DNA of 25,388 nt from Deltaproteobacteria bacterium UBA5799 (GTDB lineage: Bacteria; Desulfobacterota; GWC2-55-46), in NCBI GenBank assembly GCA_002418185.1, contig DIDN01000051.1:1-25388 (forward strand), in the 5' to 3' direction. Below, piece after piece: positions 15,574 through 22,750 of this stretch. Under the pieces are notes generated by a model. It was not told the origin of the DNA and did no database searches. It saw nothing but the letters and a program-made list of their open reading frames with translations. The first letter of the stretch is position 1. Each line of letters starts with the position of its first letter. The translations under genes were made by a program, and so were the position numbers.

Positions 15574-17105
15574 AGGGGCTCCTGAGGCCCGAGGCGTACC
15601 CTGAGCGCCCCGAGGGAATCGAACTCCGCCAGACCCACATCTCGTATCTTATATTCACGCCGGAATTCGTCTACAAGATAAAAAAGCCCGTCGACTTCGG
15701 CTTCCTGGACTTCACCACCCTCGAGAAGCGCCGCTTCTTCTGCGAGGAGGAGGTGAGGCTCAACCGCCGGCTTGCGCCGGGCGCTTACCTCGGGGTCTCG
15801 CCCATAACCGAAGAGGACGGCGGATTGCGCGTGGACGGGCGGGGCAGGCCGGTCGAGTACGCCGTGAAGATGAGGAGGCTCGACGAGGACAGGTGCCTCT
15901 CAAGGCTCATCGCTTCGGACAGGGCCACCGTGGAGACGGTTGCCCGGGTCGCGCGCTCCATAGCCTCGTTCCACGCTTCTGCCCGCACGGACGCGCACAT
16001 CTCGGCCTTCGGCTCGAGCGATATCATAATGAAGAATACGGATGAGAACTTCGGCCAGACCCTCCCCTTCGTCGGCAAGACCGTGAGCGAGAGGCTCCAC
16101 GGCAGGGTAAGGGACTATACCGCGGATTTCCTCTCCTTCGAGGCCCCGCTCCTTGAAAGCCGGATAAGGAACGGCTTCATACGGGACTGCCACGGCGACA
16201 TACACTCCGAGCACGTCTTCATCGACGGCGGCGTCCAGATAATCGACTGCATAGAATTCAACGAACGCTTCAGGTACTCGGACGTGGCGGCGGATATCGC
16301 CTTCCTCTCGATGGACCTCGATTTTCTTAACAGGCACGCCCTCTCGGCGGCGCTCGACAGGGCGTACTTCGGCGAGACCGGCGACTACGAGGGGTTGCGC
16401 CTCATGGACTTCTACAGGTGCTACCGCGCCTTTGTCCGGGGCAAGGTCGAGAGCTTCAAGGCATTCGAGCCGGAGGTAAGGGAGGCTGACAAGGAGGTCT
16501 CCTTCCTCCGCGCCGTCTACCACTTCCACCTTTCAGGACTCTACGCATCCGGCGGGTTCAGGCCCATGCTCGTAATGGTAACGGGCCTTTCCGGGACCGG
16601 GAAATCGACGCTCGCCTCCCAAATAGCCCGGCATACCGGGTTCGTACACCTATCTTCCGACGCCGTAAGGAAGGAGCTCGCGGGCCTTTCCCCCGACGAA
16701 AGGAGAAAGGAGCCTTTTGGCCGGGGTATCTATTCCGAGGATTTCACCGAGAAAACATACGATGCGCTCATAAGGCGCGCTTCTGACCTGCTTGAAAAGG
16801 GGCGCTCCGTGATAGCGGATGCGACTTTCGGGAAACGGAGGCACCTCATGGCTGCCCGGGACGCCGCGCGCGGGCACGGAGCGGTTTCGAGGGTCGTCGA
16901 GTGCACGGCCGAGAGTTCGACCATAAGGGAGCGCCTCCTTAGGAGGGGGGCGAGGCCCGGGGGGGACGCATCGGACGCGGACTGGGAGATATACCTCCGG
17001 CAAAAGGCCCTGTTCGAGGAAATTGCCGGGCCGCACGCAATCGCCCGGGCCGAGGAGCCGGAAGAAGAACGCCTGGGCAAGGTCTTCTCCTCAATTTTCG
17101 GTTGA
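15549..17105 (+). CDS. Two-domain APH-like kinase plus P-loop kinase (AAA family ATPase)
   Basis: This 518-aa protein is a fusion often annotated as a bifunctional aminoglycoside-phosphotransferase/ATP-binding protein (COG2187 plus COG0645). Residues about 1-330 form the kinase-like part with the Brenner-type loop H-G-D-I-H (His215, Asp217), followed by IIDCIEFNERFRYSDVAAD. Residues about 338-518 form a P-loop kinase with Walker A G-L-S-G-T-G-K-S-T (346-354) and a zeta-toxin/gluconate-kinase-like fold (VHLSSDAVRKEL, then VIADATFGKRRH). The substrate is not known for this family. It starts within the last codons of hpt and is coupled to it. The 33-nt gap before queC may carry a separate promoter. 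Confidence 0.88.
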   Translation: MDGLARLVEGLLRPEAYPERPEGIELRQTHISYLIFTPEFVYKIKKPVDFGFLDFTTLEKRRFFCEEEVRLNRRLAPGAYLGVSPITEEDGGLRVDGRGRPVEYAVKMRRLDEDRCLSRLIASDRATVETVARVARSIASFHASARTDAHISAFGSSDIIMKNTDENFGQTLPFVGKTVSERLHGRVRDYTADFLSFEAPLLESRIRNGFIRDCHGDIHSEHVFIDGGVQIIDCIEFNERFRYSDVAADIAFLSMDLDFLNRHALSAALDRAYFGETGDYEGLRLMDFYRCYRAFVRGKVESFKAFEPEVREADKEVSFLRAVYHFHLSGLYASGGFRPMLVMVTGLSGTGKSTLASQIARHTGFVHLSSDAVRKELAGLSPDERRKEPFGRGIYSEDFTEKTYDALIRRASDLLEKGRSVIADATFGKRRHLMAARDAARGHGAVSRVVECTAESSTIRERLLRRGARPGGDASDADWEIYLRQKALFEEIAGPHAIARAEEPEEERLGKVFSSIFG

Positions 17106-17131
17106 GCCGCGGAAGTCTTATGTGCTTTAAT
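17102..17131 (+). promoter_or_regulatory. Candidate promoter for queC
   Basis: TTGAGC at 17102-17107, an 18-nt spacer and TTTAAT at 17126-17131. The -10 ends seven bases before the queC ATG, so the mRNA would be leaderless; no Shine-Dalgarno is visible. The -35 overlaps the stop codon of the upstream gene. Confidence 0.4.
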
Positions 17132-17138
17132 CTCCCTT

Positions 17139-17828
17139 ATGGGCAAGGCGATAGTTCTCTTGAGCGGCGGCATGGACAGCACTGTTGCGGCGGCTTTTGC
17201 CGCGAAAAAGGGCGGGTGCGCGTTCCTCCACGTTAACTACGGCCAGAGGACCGAGAAAAGGGAGCTCCGGGCATTTAACGAAATAGCCGATTTCTACGGC
17301 GTAACCGAAAGGCTCGTCGTGGACATAAGCCACCTGGGGCTTATCGGCGGCTCGGCCCTGACTGACATGAATATCGAGGTGCCTGCAGGCGAGCTCGAAA
17401 GGACGGAGGTCCCTGCGACATACGTCCCGTTCAGGAACGCGCACCTCCTTTCAATAGCCGTGTCCTGGGCCGAGGCGGCCGGGGCAGGCGAGATTTACAT
17501 CGGCGCCGTGGAAGAGGACGGCTCCGGCTACCCTGACTGCACGCTCGAGTTCTTCAGGGCCTTCGAGAGGACGGCGAACCTCGGGACCAGGCCGGAGACT
17601 GAAATAAGCATAGTAACCCCGCTGGTAGGTCTCAGGAAATCGGATATAGTCAAAAAAGGGGTCGAGCTGGGGGCCCCGTTCCACCTGACATGGTCCTGTT
17701 ACAGCGACGAAGAGGCCGCCTGCGGGGAGTGCGACTCGTGCCTTCTGAGGCTCAGGGGCTTCAGGGAAGCCGGGGTAACAGACCCGATACCCTACCGCAA
17801 AGGCGCCCTTGAAAGGGGGAGGCAATGA
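17139..17828 (+). CDS. queC: 7-cyano-7-deazaguanine (preQ0) synthase
   Basis: This 229-aa enzyme of queuosine synthesis converts 7-carboxy-7-deazaguanine to preQ0 using ammonia and ATP. The ATP-pyrophosphatase P-loop S-G-G-M-D-S is at residues 9-14, and the N-terminal strand MGKAIVLLSGG is typical. VNYGQRTEKRE and VPFRNAHLLSIA are family hallmarks. The zinc site near the C-terminus uses Cys187, Cys195, Cys198 and Cys201. The length is normal (220-235 aa). No other que genes are in the window, so the pathway is split. The stop codon overlaps the start of a 47-aa ORF (ATGA). Confidence 0.96.
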   Translation: MGKAIVLLSGGMDSTVAAAFAAKKGGCAFLHVNYGQRTEKRELRAFNEIADFYGVTERLVVDISHLGLIGGSALTDMNIEVPAGELERTEVPATYVPFRNAHLLSIAVSWAEAAGAGEIYIGAVEEDGSGYPDCTLEFFRAFERTANLGTRPETEISIVTPLVGLRKSDIVKKGVELGAPFHLTWSCYSDEEAACGECDSCLLRLRGFREAGVTDPIPYRKGALERGRQ

Positions 17829-17968
17829 CCTTCAAGGAATTCCTAAAGGTAAAAAAGGGGCTGGACACCGAGGGCAGGAACGTCTTCGAGTTCATGGACG
17901 ACTATTACGACGAATACATGGATTTTTTAAGGGGATTGAAGGACGGCTGCTCGACGGCCAGGGATTAG
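17825..17968 (+). CDS. Small acidic protein coupled to queC (47 aa)
   Basis: This 47-aa ORF begins with ATG overlapping the queC stop (ATGA) and has an excellent Shine-Dalgarno, GGGGGAGG at 17815-17822, two bases before the ATG, which sits inside the queC 3' end. The sequence MTFKEFLKVKKGLDTEGRNV is followed by a strongly acidic, tyrosine-rich helix (FMDDYYDEYMDFLRGL). No signal peptide or Cys pair is present (one Cys near the end). It reads like a small, helical, soluble protein; function is unknown. The ribosome-binding site and the coupling make it likely to be a real gene. Confidence 0.65.
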   Translation: MTFKEFLKVKKGLDTEGRNVFEFMDDYYDEYMDFLRGLKDGCSTARD

Positions 17969-18070
17969 CGCTCAGGAAGCTCAAGACGCAAGGCGCCGAA
18001 AGATGCGGGACCAGACGTACTCTCCATTGTATGCTGAAGACGACGGCTCGGAGCGGGCTTTAAGGGCCTG

Positions 18071-18646
18071 TCAAGGGAAGAACGGGTAGGGCGGATAGGG
18101 ATAGAACGGCCGCCTCGGGCCGAACGGGTAATATGGGCCGAAGGGATGGAAGGGCCCGTATGGCCCGTACGGGTAGAACGGCCCGTAGAAGTAGGGGTCC
18201 TGGTAAAGGTATTTATCCTCGGTCGGGTCGAAAAGCCTGAGCTCGATAGGCTCGAGGACCGGGTAGGGGTACTCCATCCTGCCGATCCTCCTCCTCTCGA
18301 CGGCCTTTACCGTTCCGGCAACCGTTACCCGCTTGTCCTTGGAGTATATGTTGGTGTCGAGGAAGCCGGGGGCCCGGATTAAGAACCTGCCCCTTGAGGC
18401 GCCGTCCCTGGGGCGCTCGTCGAAAGCGAGGCCCGTCTCGATAACCTCTATCTCGGTAGCGTCCTCGAGGTTTTCGGCGCCGAGGACGATGCCGCCCCAG
18501 AGGACGTTCGAGCCGATATATTGCTCGGGGTTGGCCTGCACCTGGTCGAGCGTTATGTCGCGGTCCACTGCCCTAAGGACGTTCTTGGGCATGACCGAGC
18601 AGCCGGCCAGGACCGCAGCCGCCAGTATGAGGACCAGAGTTCTCAT
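18071..18646 (-). CDS. Slp-family outer-membrane lipoprotein with aromatic/proline tail
   Basis: This 191-aa lipoprotein has the signal MRTLVLILAAAVLAGC (lipobox L-A-G-C, Cys16). The body (about 25-145) matches the Slp (starvation-inducible) family: ITLDQVQANPEQYIGSNVLWGG, then IEVIETGL, FLIRAPGFLD, and VTVAGTVKAVERRRIG. The last about 40 residues are a low-complexity run of Tyr/Phe-Pro-Tyr/Phe-Gly units, with no Lys or acidic residue after the early part. Such tails are seen in some environmental Slp homologues. It is divergent from dgt, and the promoter's -35 overlaps the dgt start codon. The exact role of Slp proteins is unclear. Confidence 0.85.
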   Translation of the reverse strand: MRTLVLILAAAVLAGCSVMPKNVLRAVDRDITLDQVQANPEQYIGSNVLWGGIVLGAENLEDATEIEVIETGLAFDERPRDGASRGRFLIRAPGFLDTNIYSKDKRVTVAGTVKAVERRRIGRMEYPYPVLEPIELRLFDPTEDKYLYQDPYFYGPFYPYGPYGPFHPFGPYYPFGPRRPFYPYPPYPFFP

Positions 18647-18652
18647 GCATTA

Positions 18653-18680
18653 ATTCTATTATCTTCCGGGGAAAAGTCAA
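18653..18680 (-). promoter_or_regulatory. Candidate sigma-70 promoter for the Slp gene
   Basis: On the minus strand, TTGACT (18680-18675), a 16-nt spacer and TAGAAT (18658-18653), ending six bases before the ATG at 18646. The transcript would be leaderless. The -35 covers the first base of the dgt start codon on the other strand. Confidence 0.55.
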
Positions 18681-19834
18681 TGGCCAAAATCCATAACCAC
18701 ATCGAGGCGGAATCCAGGCGGCTTGCCACTTATGCGGCCTGGAGCGGCGCTTCCCGGGGCAGGAGGCACTCTGAGGCCGAGCACCCCTTCAGGACGCCTT
18801 TCCAGAGGGACAGGGACAGGATAATCCACTCCCACGCCTTCAGGCGGCTCGAGTACAAGACCCAGGTCTTCGTGTACCACGAGGGAGACCACTACCGCAC
18901 ACGGCTTACGCACACCATTGAGGTGGCCCAGATATCCCGCACCATCGCGCGCGCCCTCGGCCTGAACGAGGACCTCGCCGAGGCCATTGCCCTGGCCCAC
19001 GACCTCGGGCACCCGCCGTTCGGCCACACGGGCGAGGACGCGCTGAACCACCTGATGGAGGGGCACGGCGGTTTCGAGCACAACGGGCAGAGCCTGCGCA
19101 TAGTAGAGGAGCTTGAGAGGAAGTACCCGGGCTTCAACGGCCTGAACCTCACCTACGAGGTGCGGGAAGGCATAGTAAAACACTCGTCCGAGCACGACCG
19201 CCCGGGCCTCAGCGCCGAATACGACGGCGGCAGCTCCGCCTCGCTCGAGGCCCAGATAGTGGACATAGCCGACGAGATAGCCTACAACAACCACGACATA
19301 GACGACGGCCTCTCGTCCGACATGATGGACATAGACTCCCTCCAGGAGGTCTCGCTCTGGAAGGAGCACTTTGACGAGGCGCGGGCGCTTTACCCCGGGG
19401 AGGACCGGAAGATTCTCGTCTCGCAGACTATCATCAGGATAATAAACGCGCAGGTAACCGACCTCGTCGATACGACCCTCAGGACCATAGCCGACGAGGG
19501 CATAGGCTCCATCGAGGAAGTGAGGGCGAGGGGGGCGAACATCGCGAGGTTCAGCCCGGAGATGGACGCGAGGAACCGGGAGCTTAAGAGGTTTTTGAAG
19601 GCCAACCTCTACAACCACCACAGGGTGATAAGGATGGCGGACAAGGCCCGGAGGATATTAAGGAACCTCTTTGCAGTCTATACGAGGGAGCCGAAGCTCC
19701 TGCCGCCCAAGACCTGCATGGAGATGGAGAGGCGCGGAAAGGAAAGGGTCATCTGCGACTACATAGCCGGGATGACCGACAGGTTCGCGCTCGACGAGTT
19801 CAAGAAGCTGTGGGACCCGTACGAGAGGGTGTAG
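18680..19834 (+). CDS. dgt: dGTPase-like HD-domain triphosphohydrolase
   Basis: This 384-aa metal-dependent phosphohydrolase hydrolyses dGTP or other dNTPs to the deoxynucleoside and triphosphate. HD-domain motifs are present: H78 in TRLTHTIEVAQ, the H107-D108 pair in ALAHDLGHPPFGH, and a downstream Asp in IVDIADEIAYNNHDIDDGL. The N-terminal HPFRTPFQRDRDRIIHSHAFRRLEYKTQV stretch is diagnostic of the dGTPase-like type-2 subfamily (about 370-390 aa). The frame is open from 18521, but ATG at 18680, with GGGGAAAAG just upstream, begins at the conserved region and avoids overlapping the divergent Slp gene. Its stop codon is followed at the very next base by the convergent restriction island. Confidence 0.92.
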   Translation: MAKIHNHIEAESRRLATYAAWSGASRGRRHSEAEHPFRTPFQRDRDRIIHSHAFRRLEYKTQVFVYHEGDHYRTRLTHTIEVAQISRTIARALGLNEDLAEAIALAHDLGHPPFGHTGEDALNHLMEGHGGFEHNGQSLRIVEELERKYPGFNGLNLTYEVREGIVKHSSEHDRPGLSAEYDGGSSASLEAQIVDIADEIAYNNHDIDDGLSSDMMDIDSLQEVSLWKEHFDEARALYPGEDRKILVSQTIIRIINAQVTDLVDTTLRTIADEGIGSIEEVRARGANIARFSPEMDARNRELKRFLKANLYNHHRVIRMADKARRILRNLFAVYTREPKLLPPKTCMEMERRGKERVICDYIAGMTDRFALDEFKKLWDPYERV

Positions 19835-20371
19835 TTACTTATAAAGGAGTTTCGTTTTTAAATCTAAAATTAGCTCCCAAGACATGCCCCTTCCCTTATG
19901 ATTCGGATAATTGCAATCCTCCTGCCCCCAAATCCATTTATAAACCTTTAATAGCAATTCAGGATTTTCTCCTGGTAAAACTCTCAAAGGAGAACTCCTC
20001 AAAACAATATCCGGCTCCTCTCCATTATATACTCTTTCAAGTGCGTCAATAATCTTTAGTGTTTCTTCCGGATCCTCAGAACCCTTCATCTCAAGATCTT
20101 CTAAAATATCTTTATGGGAAATGAGCCAAAGAGTTGAGTCACTCTCATTAAAAACCCAAACCATAAAATCTTCGCGCTTAACAGTTCCAAAAACAAATTT
20201 GCCGCCGGGTTTTGTTATAACAATTTTTCTCCCATCGGCAAGGTCTTCAACTTTATAACCCTTATATTTTATTTGTTCTGCAAGCATTCTAAATTCATCA
20301 CGAGGTTTGTTAATAATTTTCAAATCAGACAATTCTACTTCATGTGTATAAATATTTTTCTTTTTTTTCAT
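19835..20371 (-). CDS. Unrecognised 178-aa protein at the end of the restriction operon
   Basis: This 178-aa protein was not recognised. It is Lys-rich, AT-rich in coding and has no signal peptide, membrane helix or metal-binding Cys cluster. It contains an alpha/beta-looking N-terminal half (KPGGKFVFGTVKREDFMVWV, then SDSTLWLISHKDILEDL) and a conserved-looking C-terminal block (PELLLKVYKWIWGQEDCNYP) ending in a basic/hydrophobic tail. It starts eight bases after the nuclease gene and is the last of four codirectional genes. Its stop codon abuts the dgt stop codon from the other strand. Position suggests a part of the restriction system (nuclease partner, specificity or control), but that is inference only. 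Confidence 0.7.
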   Translation of the reverse strand: MKKKKNIYTHEVELSDLKIINKPRDEFRMLAEQIKYKGYKVEDLADGRKIVITKPGGKFVFGTVKREDFMVWVFNESDSTLWLISHKDILEDLEMKGSEDPEETLKIIDALERVYNGEEPDIVLRSSPLRVLPGENPELLLKVYKWIWGQEDCNYPNHKGRGMSWELILDLKTKLLYK

Positions 20372-20379
20372 AGCTTCTC

Positions 20380-20985
20380 TTATATTTCGAATATTTTTTT
20401 CAAGAAAGATGTTCTGGCATAAAAGGCTCTCGATGTGCTCCCGTGCCCAGCCCCTTTCGTCCTTGGTTGAACATAAACCCCCATCTTGCCGGTTAGTGCG
20501 GAAAATCCCTTTTCTTCAATCGTCTTTTTGACCAAATTATAGTCTGCCTCAACTTGCTTATAAATTTCTGTTTTACCCAAATCAAATGTATTCACAGAAT
20601 ACAATAGGGATCTTTTTTCGTCCTTTCCCTCCCAAACTCTTGCCGCGAGAATCGTTTTTTTAAGCTTCAACAGTAGATGGCTATCTTTAAATTCTGTTCT
20701 AATTATGTTGTACGGGTCTATCATGGTAATGGCCATAGTTTCTTTAATGGACAGCTTTCCATCTCTTAGATATTTGAGCGAAATAGTTTTCAGCTCCCAA
20801 GAACCAAAATTAGGGGATTGAGACGAATTGATCGGAAGACCCAAGTACCTTTCAATTACATGCCCTGCCCACCCTTTATTCTTTTTCCCATTCTTGAATA
20901 CAGTCACTTGGAAATCCGGAGCCAATATCCGCAGATCCTTTCCTACCAATAAAGATATTTTCTTAAGAGCTTCATTCCTGTCCAT
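20380..20985 (-). CDS. MutH/MvaI-BcnI-like type II restriction endonuclease
   Basis: This 201-aa protein is predicted to cut DNA at the site protected by the adjacent methyltransferase. KGWAGHVIERYLG (Glu45) matches the MutH helix carrying the first catalytic Glu. The PD-(D/E)xK core is PNFGSWELKTI: Glu64, Lys66 and, five residues before Glu64, Asn59. MvaI has D-x4-E-x-K here, so the usual metal-binding Asp is replaced by Asn (codon AAT). The C-terminal region VQPRTKGAGHGSTSRAFYAR resembles this nuclease family. It starts 14 nt after the methyltransferase gene with GGAAAAG upstream. The fold assignment is fair; activity is uncertain because of Asn59. Confidence 0.75.
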   Translation of the reverse strand: MDRNEALKKISLLVGKDLRILAPDFQVTVFKNGKKNKGWAGHVIERYLGLPINSSQSPNFGSWELKTISLKYLRDGKLSIKETMAITMIDPYNIIRTEFKDSHLLLKLKKTILAARVWEGKDEKRSLLYSVNTFDLGKTEIYKQVEADYNLVKKTIEEKGFSALTGKMGVYVQPRTKGAGHGSTSRAFYARTSFLKKIFEI

Positions 20986-20999
20986 ACTTTTCCATCACT

Positions 21000-21962
21000 T
21001 CAAACAGCTTTGTTTTGAAACAGAAAGGGGTGAGAGATTGCCTCTAAAATTCTTTTTTTTGACAACTCTAAATAATTGCTTTCCAGATCAACTCCTACGA
21101 ATTTTCTCTTTGATAGAAGAGAAGCAATCCCGGTTGTAGAGCTCCCGCAAAAAGGATCGAGCACAAGGTCTTCCTCTTTTGTAGAGGCAAGGACGATCCT
21201 CCTTAAAAGCTCTATCGGTTTTTGAGTGGGATGCTTCCCAAATTTTTTTTCAACGGACGGAGGCGAAGAAATTGTCCAAACATTATCAACCGTCTGAGCT
21301 TCTTCCTTTTCTGTAAACTGCCACAGATTCCTCATCTGCTTGCCATTACTAAAGGACTTCATTAGCGAGTAGTTGAAGTAATGCTTGCTCTTTTTGTTCT
21401 TGGCAGCCCATAAAACGATTTCTGTCGAGTGGGTGAAATAACGGCAGGACAGGTTGGGCGGGGCATTTCTTTTGTACCAGACAATGTCATTGAGGATCTT
21501 GAACCCAAGTTCCTGCATGGCAAAGCCGATGGAATAGATGATATGAGTCGTCCCTGAAACCCATATCGTCCCGTTGGGCTTAAGGACGCGCTGGCAGGCT
21601 TTCAGCCATTCAAGATTGAACTCGTGATTTTCCTTCACCCCTTTTGAGACATCCCACTTCCCCTTATTGACTGACACCATTTTCCCTGCATGGCAGGTAA
21701 AGCCGCCGTTTGAGAGGAAATACGGGGGATCTGCAAAGATCATGTCTACGCTGTTTTCACGCGCCCTGTTCAATACCTCAACGCAATTTCCCTTTAACAG
21801 CTTGACATTATGCTCGGTGTCATTGAAGTAAACGGAATAAGCCTTATCCACATACGGAGTTGCCTCCTCGAAATTGGCAAGCTCTATTCCGCTTTCAGGG
21901 GTTGCATACAGGATTTCTCTATTTTTAGCCCTGGTTTTCTTTGCTGGTTTACAAACTGGCAT
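21000..21962 (-). CDS. DpnA-like beta-class DNA N6-adenine methyltransferase
   Basis: This 320-aa cytoplasmic enzyme is predicted to methylate adenine in the recognition site and protect host DNA. Motif IV D-P-P-Y lies in MIFADPPYFLSNGG, and motif I D-P-F-C-G-S-S-T-T-G comes after it, giving beta-class order. DPPY favours N6-adenine over N4-cytosine. The segments KMVSVNKGKWD, NLSCRYFTHSTEIVLWA and GKHPTQKP closely recall the second methyltransferase of the DpnII/MboI systems (GATC), but specificity cannot be proven here. Motif I has Ser where many have Gly (GSST). The gene is two bases downstream of the 155-aa gene; AAGGAA lies upstream of the ATG. Confidence 0.92.
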   Translation of the reverse strand: MPVCKPAKKTRAKNREILYATPESGIELANFEEATPYVDKAYSVYFNDTEHNVKLLKGNCVEVLNRARENSVDMIFADPPYFLSNGGFTCHAGKMVSVNKGKWDVSKGVKENHEFNLEWLKACQRVLKPNGTIWVSGTTHIIYSIGFAMQELGFKILNDIVWYKRNAPPNLSCRYFTHSTEIVLWAAKNKKSKHYFNYSLMKSFSNGKQMRNLWQFTEKEEAQTVDNVWTISSPPSVEKKFGKHPTQKPIELLRRIVLASTKEEDLVLDPFCGSSTTGIASLLSKRKFVGVDLESNYLELSKKRILEAISHPFLFQNKAV

Positions 21963-21964
21963 TT

Positions 21965-22432
21965 TTATGTTCCTTGATTGAGGCTTGATTTGTTAAGGTC
22001 TAATATATTCAGCTCGATACTCCTTGGCAGTTTCTTCTCTTTTATTTTCCTCATCCCCTCTGCCGTTACAAGAGCTATGCCGTCATATCCCATCTTTTTG
22101 GCAGTTCTGTATATCTCTGCATCGAGCCGGAATCTCTCCTTCAAGCCGAATTTCCCAGAGCTACTCATAAGCCCCCTGAAAGTCTCCATCTGAGGCGAAT
22201 CTGCGCCGAAGATTCGCGTGATAATGTTTACTTCGGTATCTATCAGCGGATTAGATAAGCAGACCCTGACCGGATTATCATAAGGGCGTCCATAGAACTC
22301 GCATTCCTTGTAGGACGATGAAAGGAATATCCCTCGTTTTTTATATGCATTGCTGTCCACAGGGGGAGAATGCCACCACTTTTTCTTGTTGATTTGCTCT
22401 ATGAGGGATTTTATTTCTTGGTTTGAATGCAT
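21965..22432 (-). CDS. 155-aa protein, possibly ADP-ribosyltransferase-fold, first gene of the operon
   Basis: This 155-aa soluble protein was not firmly recognised. The order of features recalls the ADP-ribosyltransferase-fold domains of phage polyvalent/MuF-type proteins: an N-terminal W-W-H-S (His21), a strand with GIFLSSSYKECEFYGRP, then VRVCLSNPLID, a late G-Y-D-G-I (115-119), and a final I-E-L (Glu140). In those domains the pattern is H-[G/S], FxTxSxxxAxxYG, V-x-L-x-x-NPL, GYDG and a terminal E. It is the leader gene of the methyltransferase-nuclease operon, with a 2-nt gap before the methyltransferase. ATG at 22432; no strong Shine-Dalgarno. It may be an accessory defence effector or a regulator; both are inference. 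Confidence 0.55.
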   Translation of the reverse strand: MHSNQEIKSLIEQINKKKWWHSPPVDSNAYKKRGIFLSSSYKECEFYGRPYDNPVRVCLSNPLIDTEVNIITRIFGADSPQMETFRGLMSSSGKFGLKERFRLDAEIYRTAKKMGYDGIALVTAEGMRKIKEKKLPRSIELNILDLNKSSLNQGT

Positions 22433-22614
22433 GTCTAATCAGGAACTCTCTTTTTATGAGCGAGCTATGGAGTTTTGGTTTGGAGGGTGCTTACCGTGCA
22501 AAAGGATACAAAATCAGGCGTGATGTGGCAAGGAAAATCGAGTGGTCTTTAGTGCGACCTTTATGTCCGTTGTAAATTAGCACAAAGCCTCCCAAAAAAA
22601 AACCTGCTTCTCTC

Positions 22615-22669
22615 CAGTGTCGGCTTCCTTTACAATCTTCGTGCTTGCAGTGTCTTAGGTTCTTTACAC
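22615..22669 (+). promoter_or_regulatory. Paired upstream activator elements for the sigma-54 promoter
   Basis: CAGTGTC occurs at 22615-22621 and again at 22648-22654, 33 bp apart, close to three helical turns. Each copy is followed about seven bases later by TTTACA (22629-22634 and 22663-22668). The second forms an imperfect dyad GTGT...ACAC (22650-22669). Two phased dyads about 100 bp upstream of a -24/-12 promoter are what an enhancer-binding protein site looks like. Confidence 0.5.
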
Positions 22670-22750
22670 TTCCTGAAGCCGCTGCGGACAGGCTAAGAAA
22701 AAAATCAAATAAAATCGACGCCTTGCGTGTTTACAGCAGTTGCGCACTAT

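Noticed and set aside
17809..18063. 84-codon frame overlapping the queC 3' end
   Set aside because: It has basic, repetitive shadow composition; the 47-aa frame in the same place has the Shine-Dalgarno and ATGA overlap.
18677..19621. 314-codon frame antisense to dgt
   Set aside because: It is a Val/Arg/Leu-rich mirror of a GC-rich coding strand; the sense protein matches the HD family throughout.
22456..22575. 39-codon frame divergent from the restriction operon, possible controller protein
   Set aside because: It is too short for a helix-turn-helix, its AGGAA is poorly spaced, and no family resemblance was seen; kept only as a note.
22433..22600. CRISPR array or prophage attachment site near the island
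   Set aside because: No regularly spaced direct repeats, integrase gene or flanking duplication could be seen anywhere in the window.
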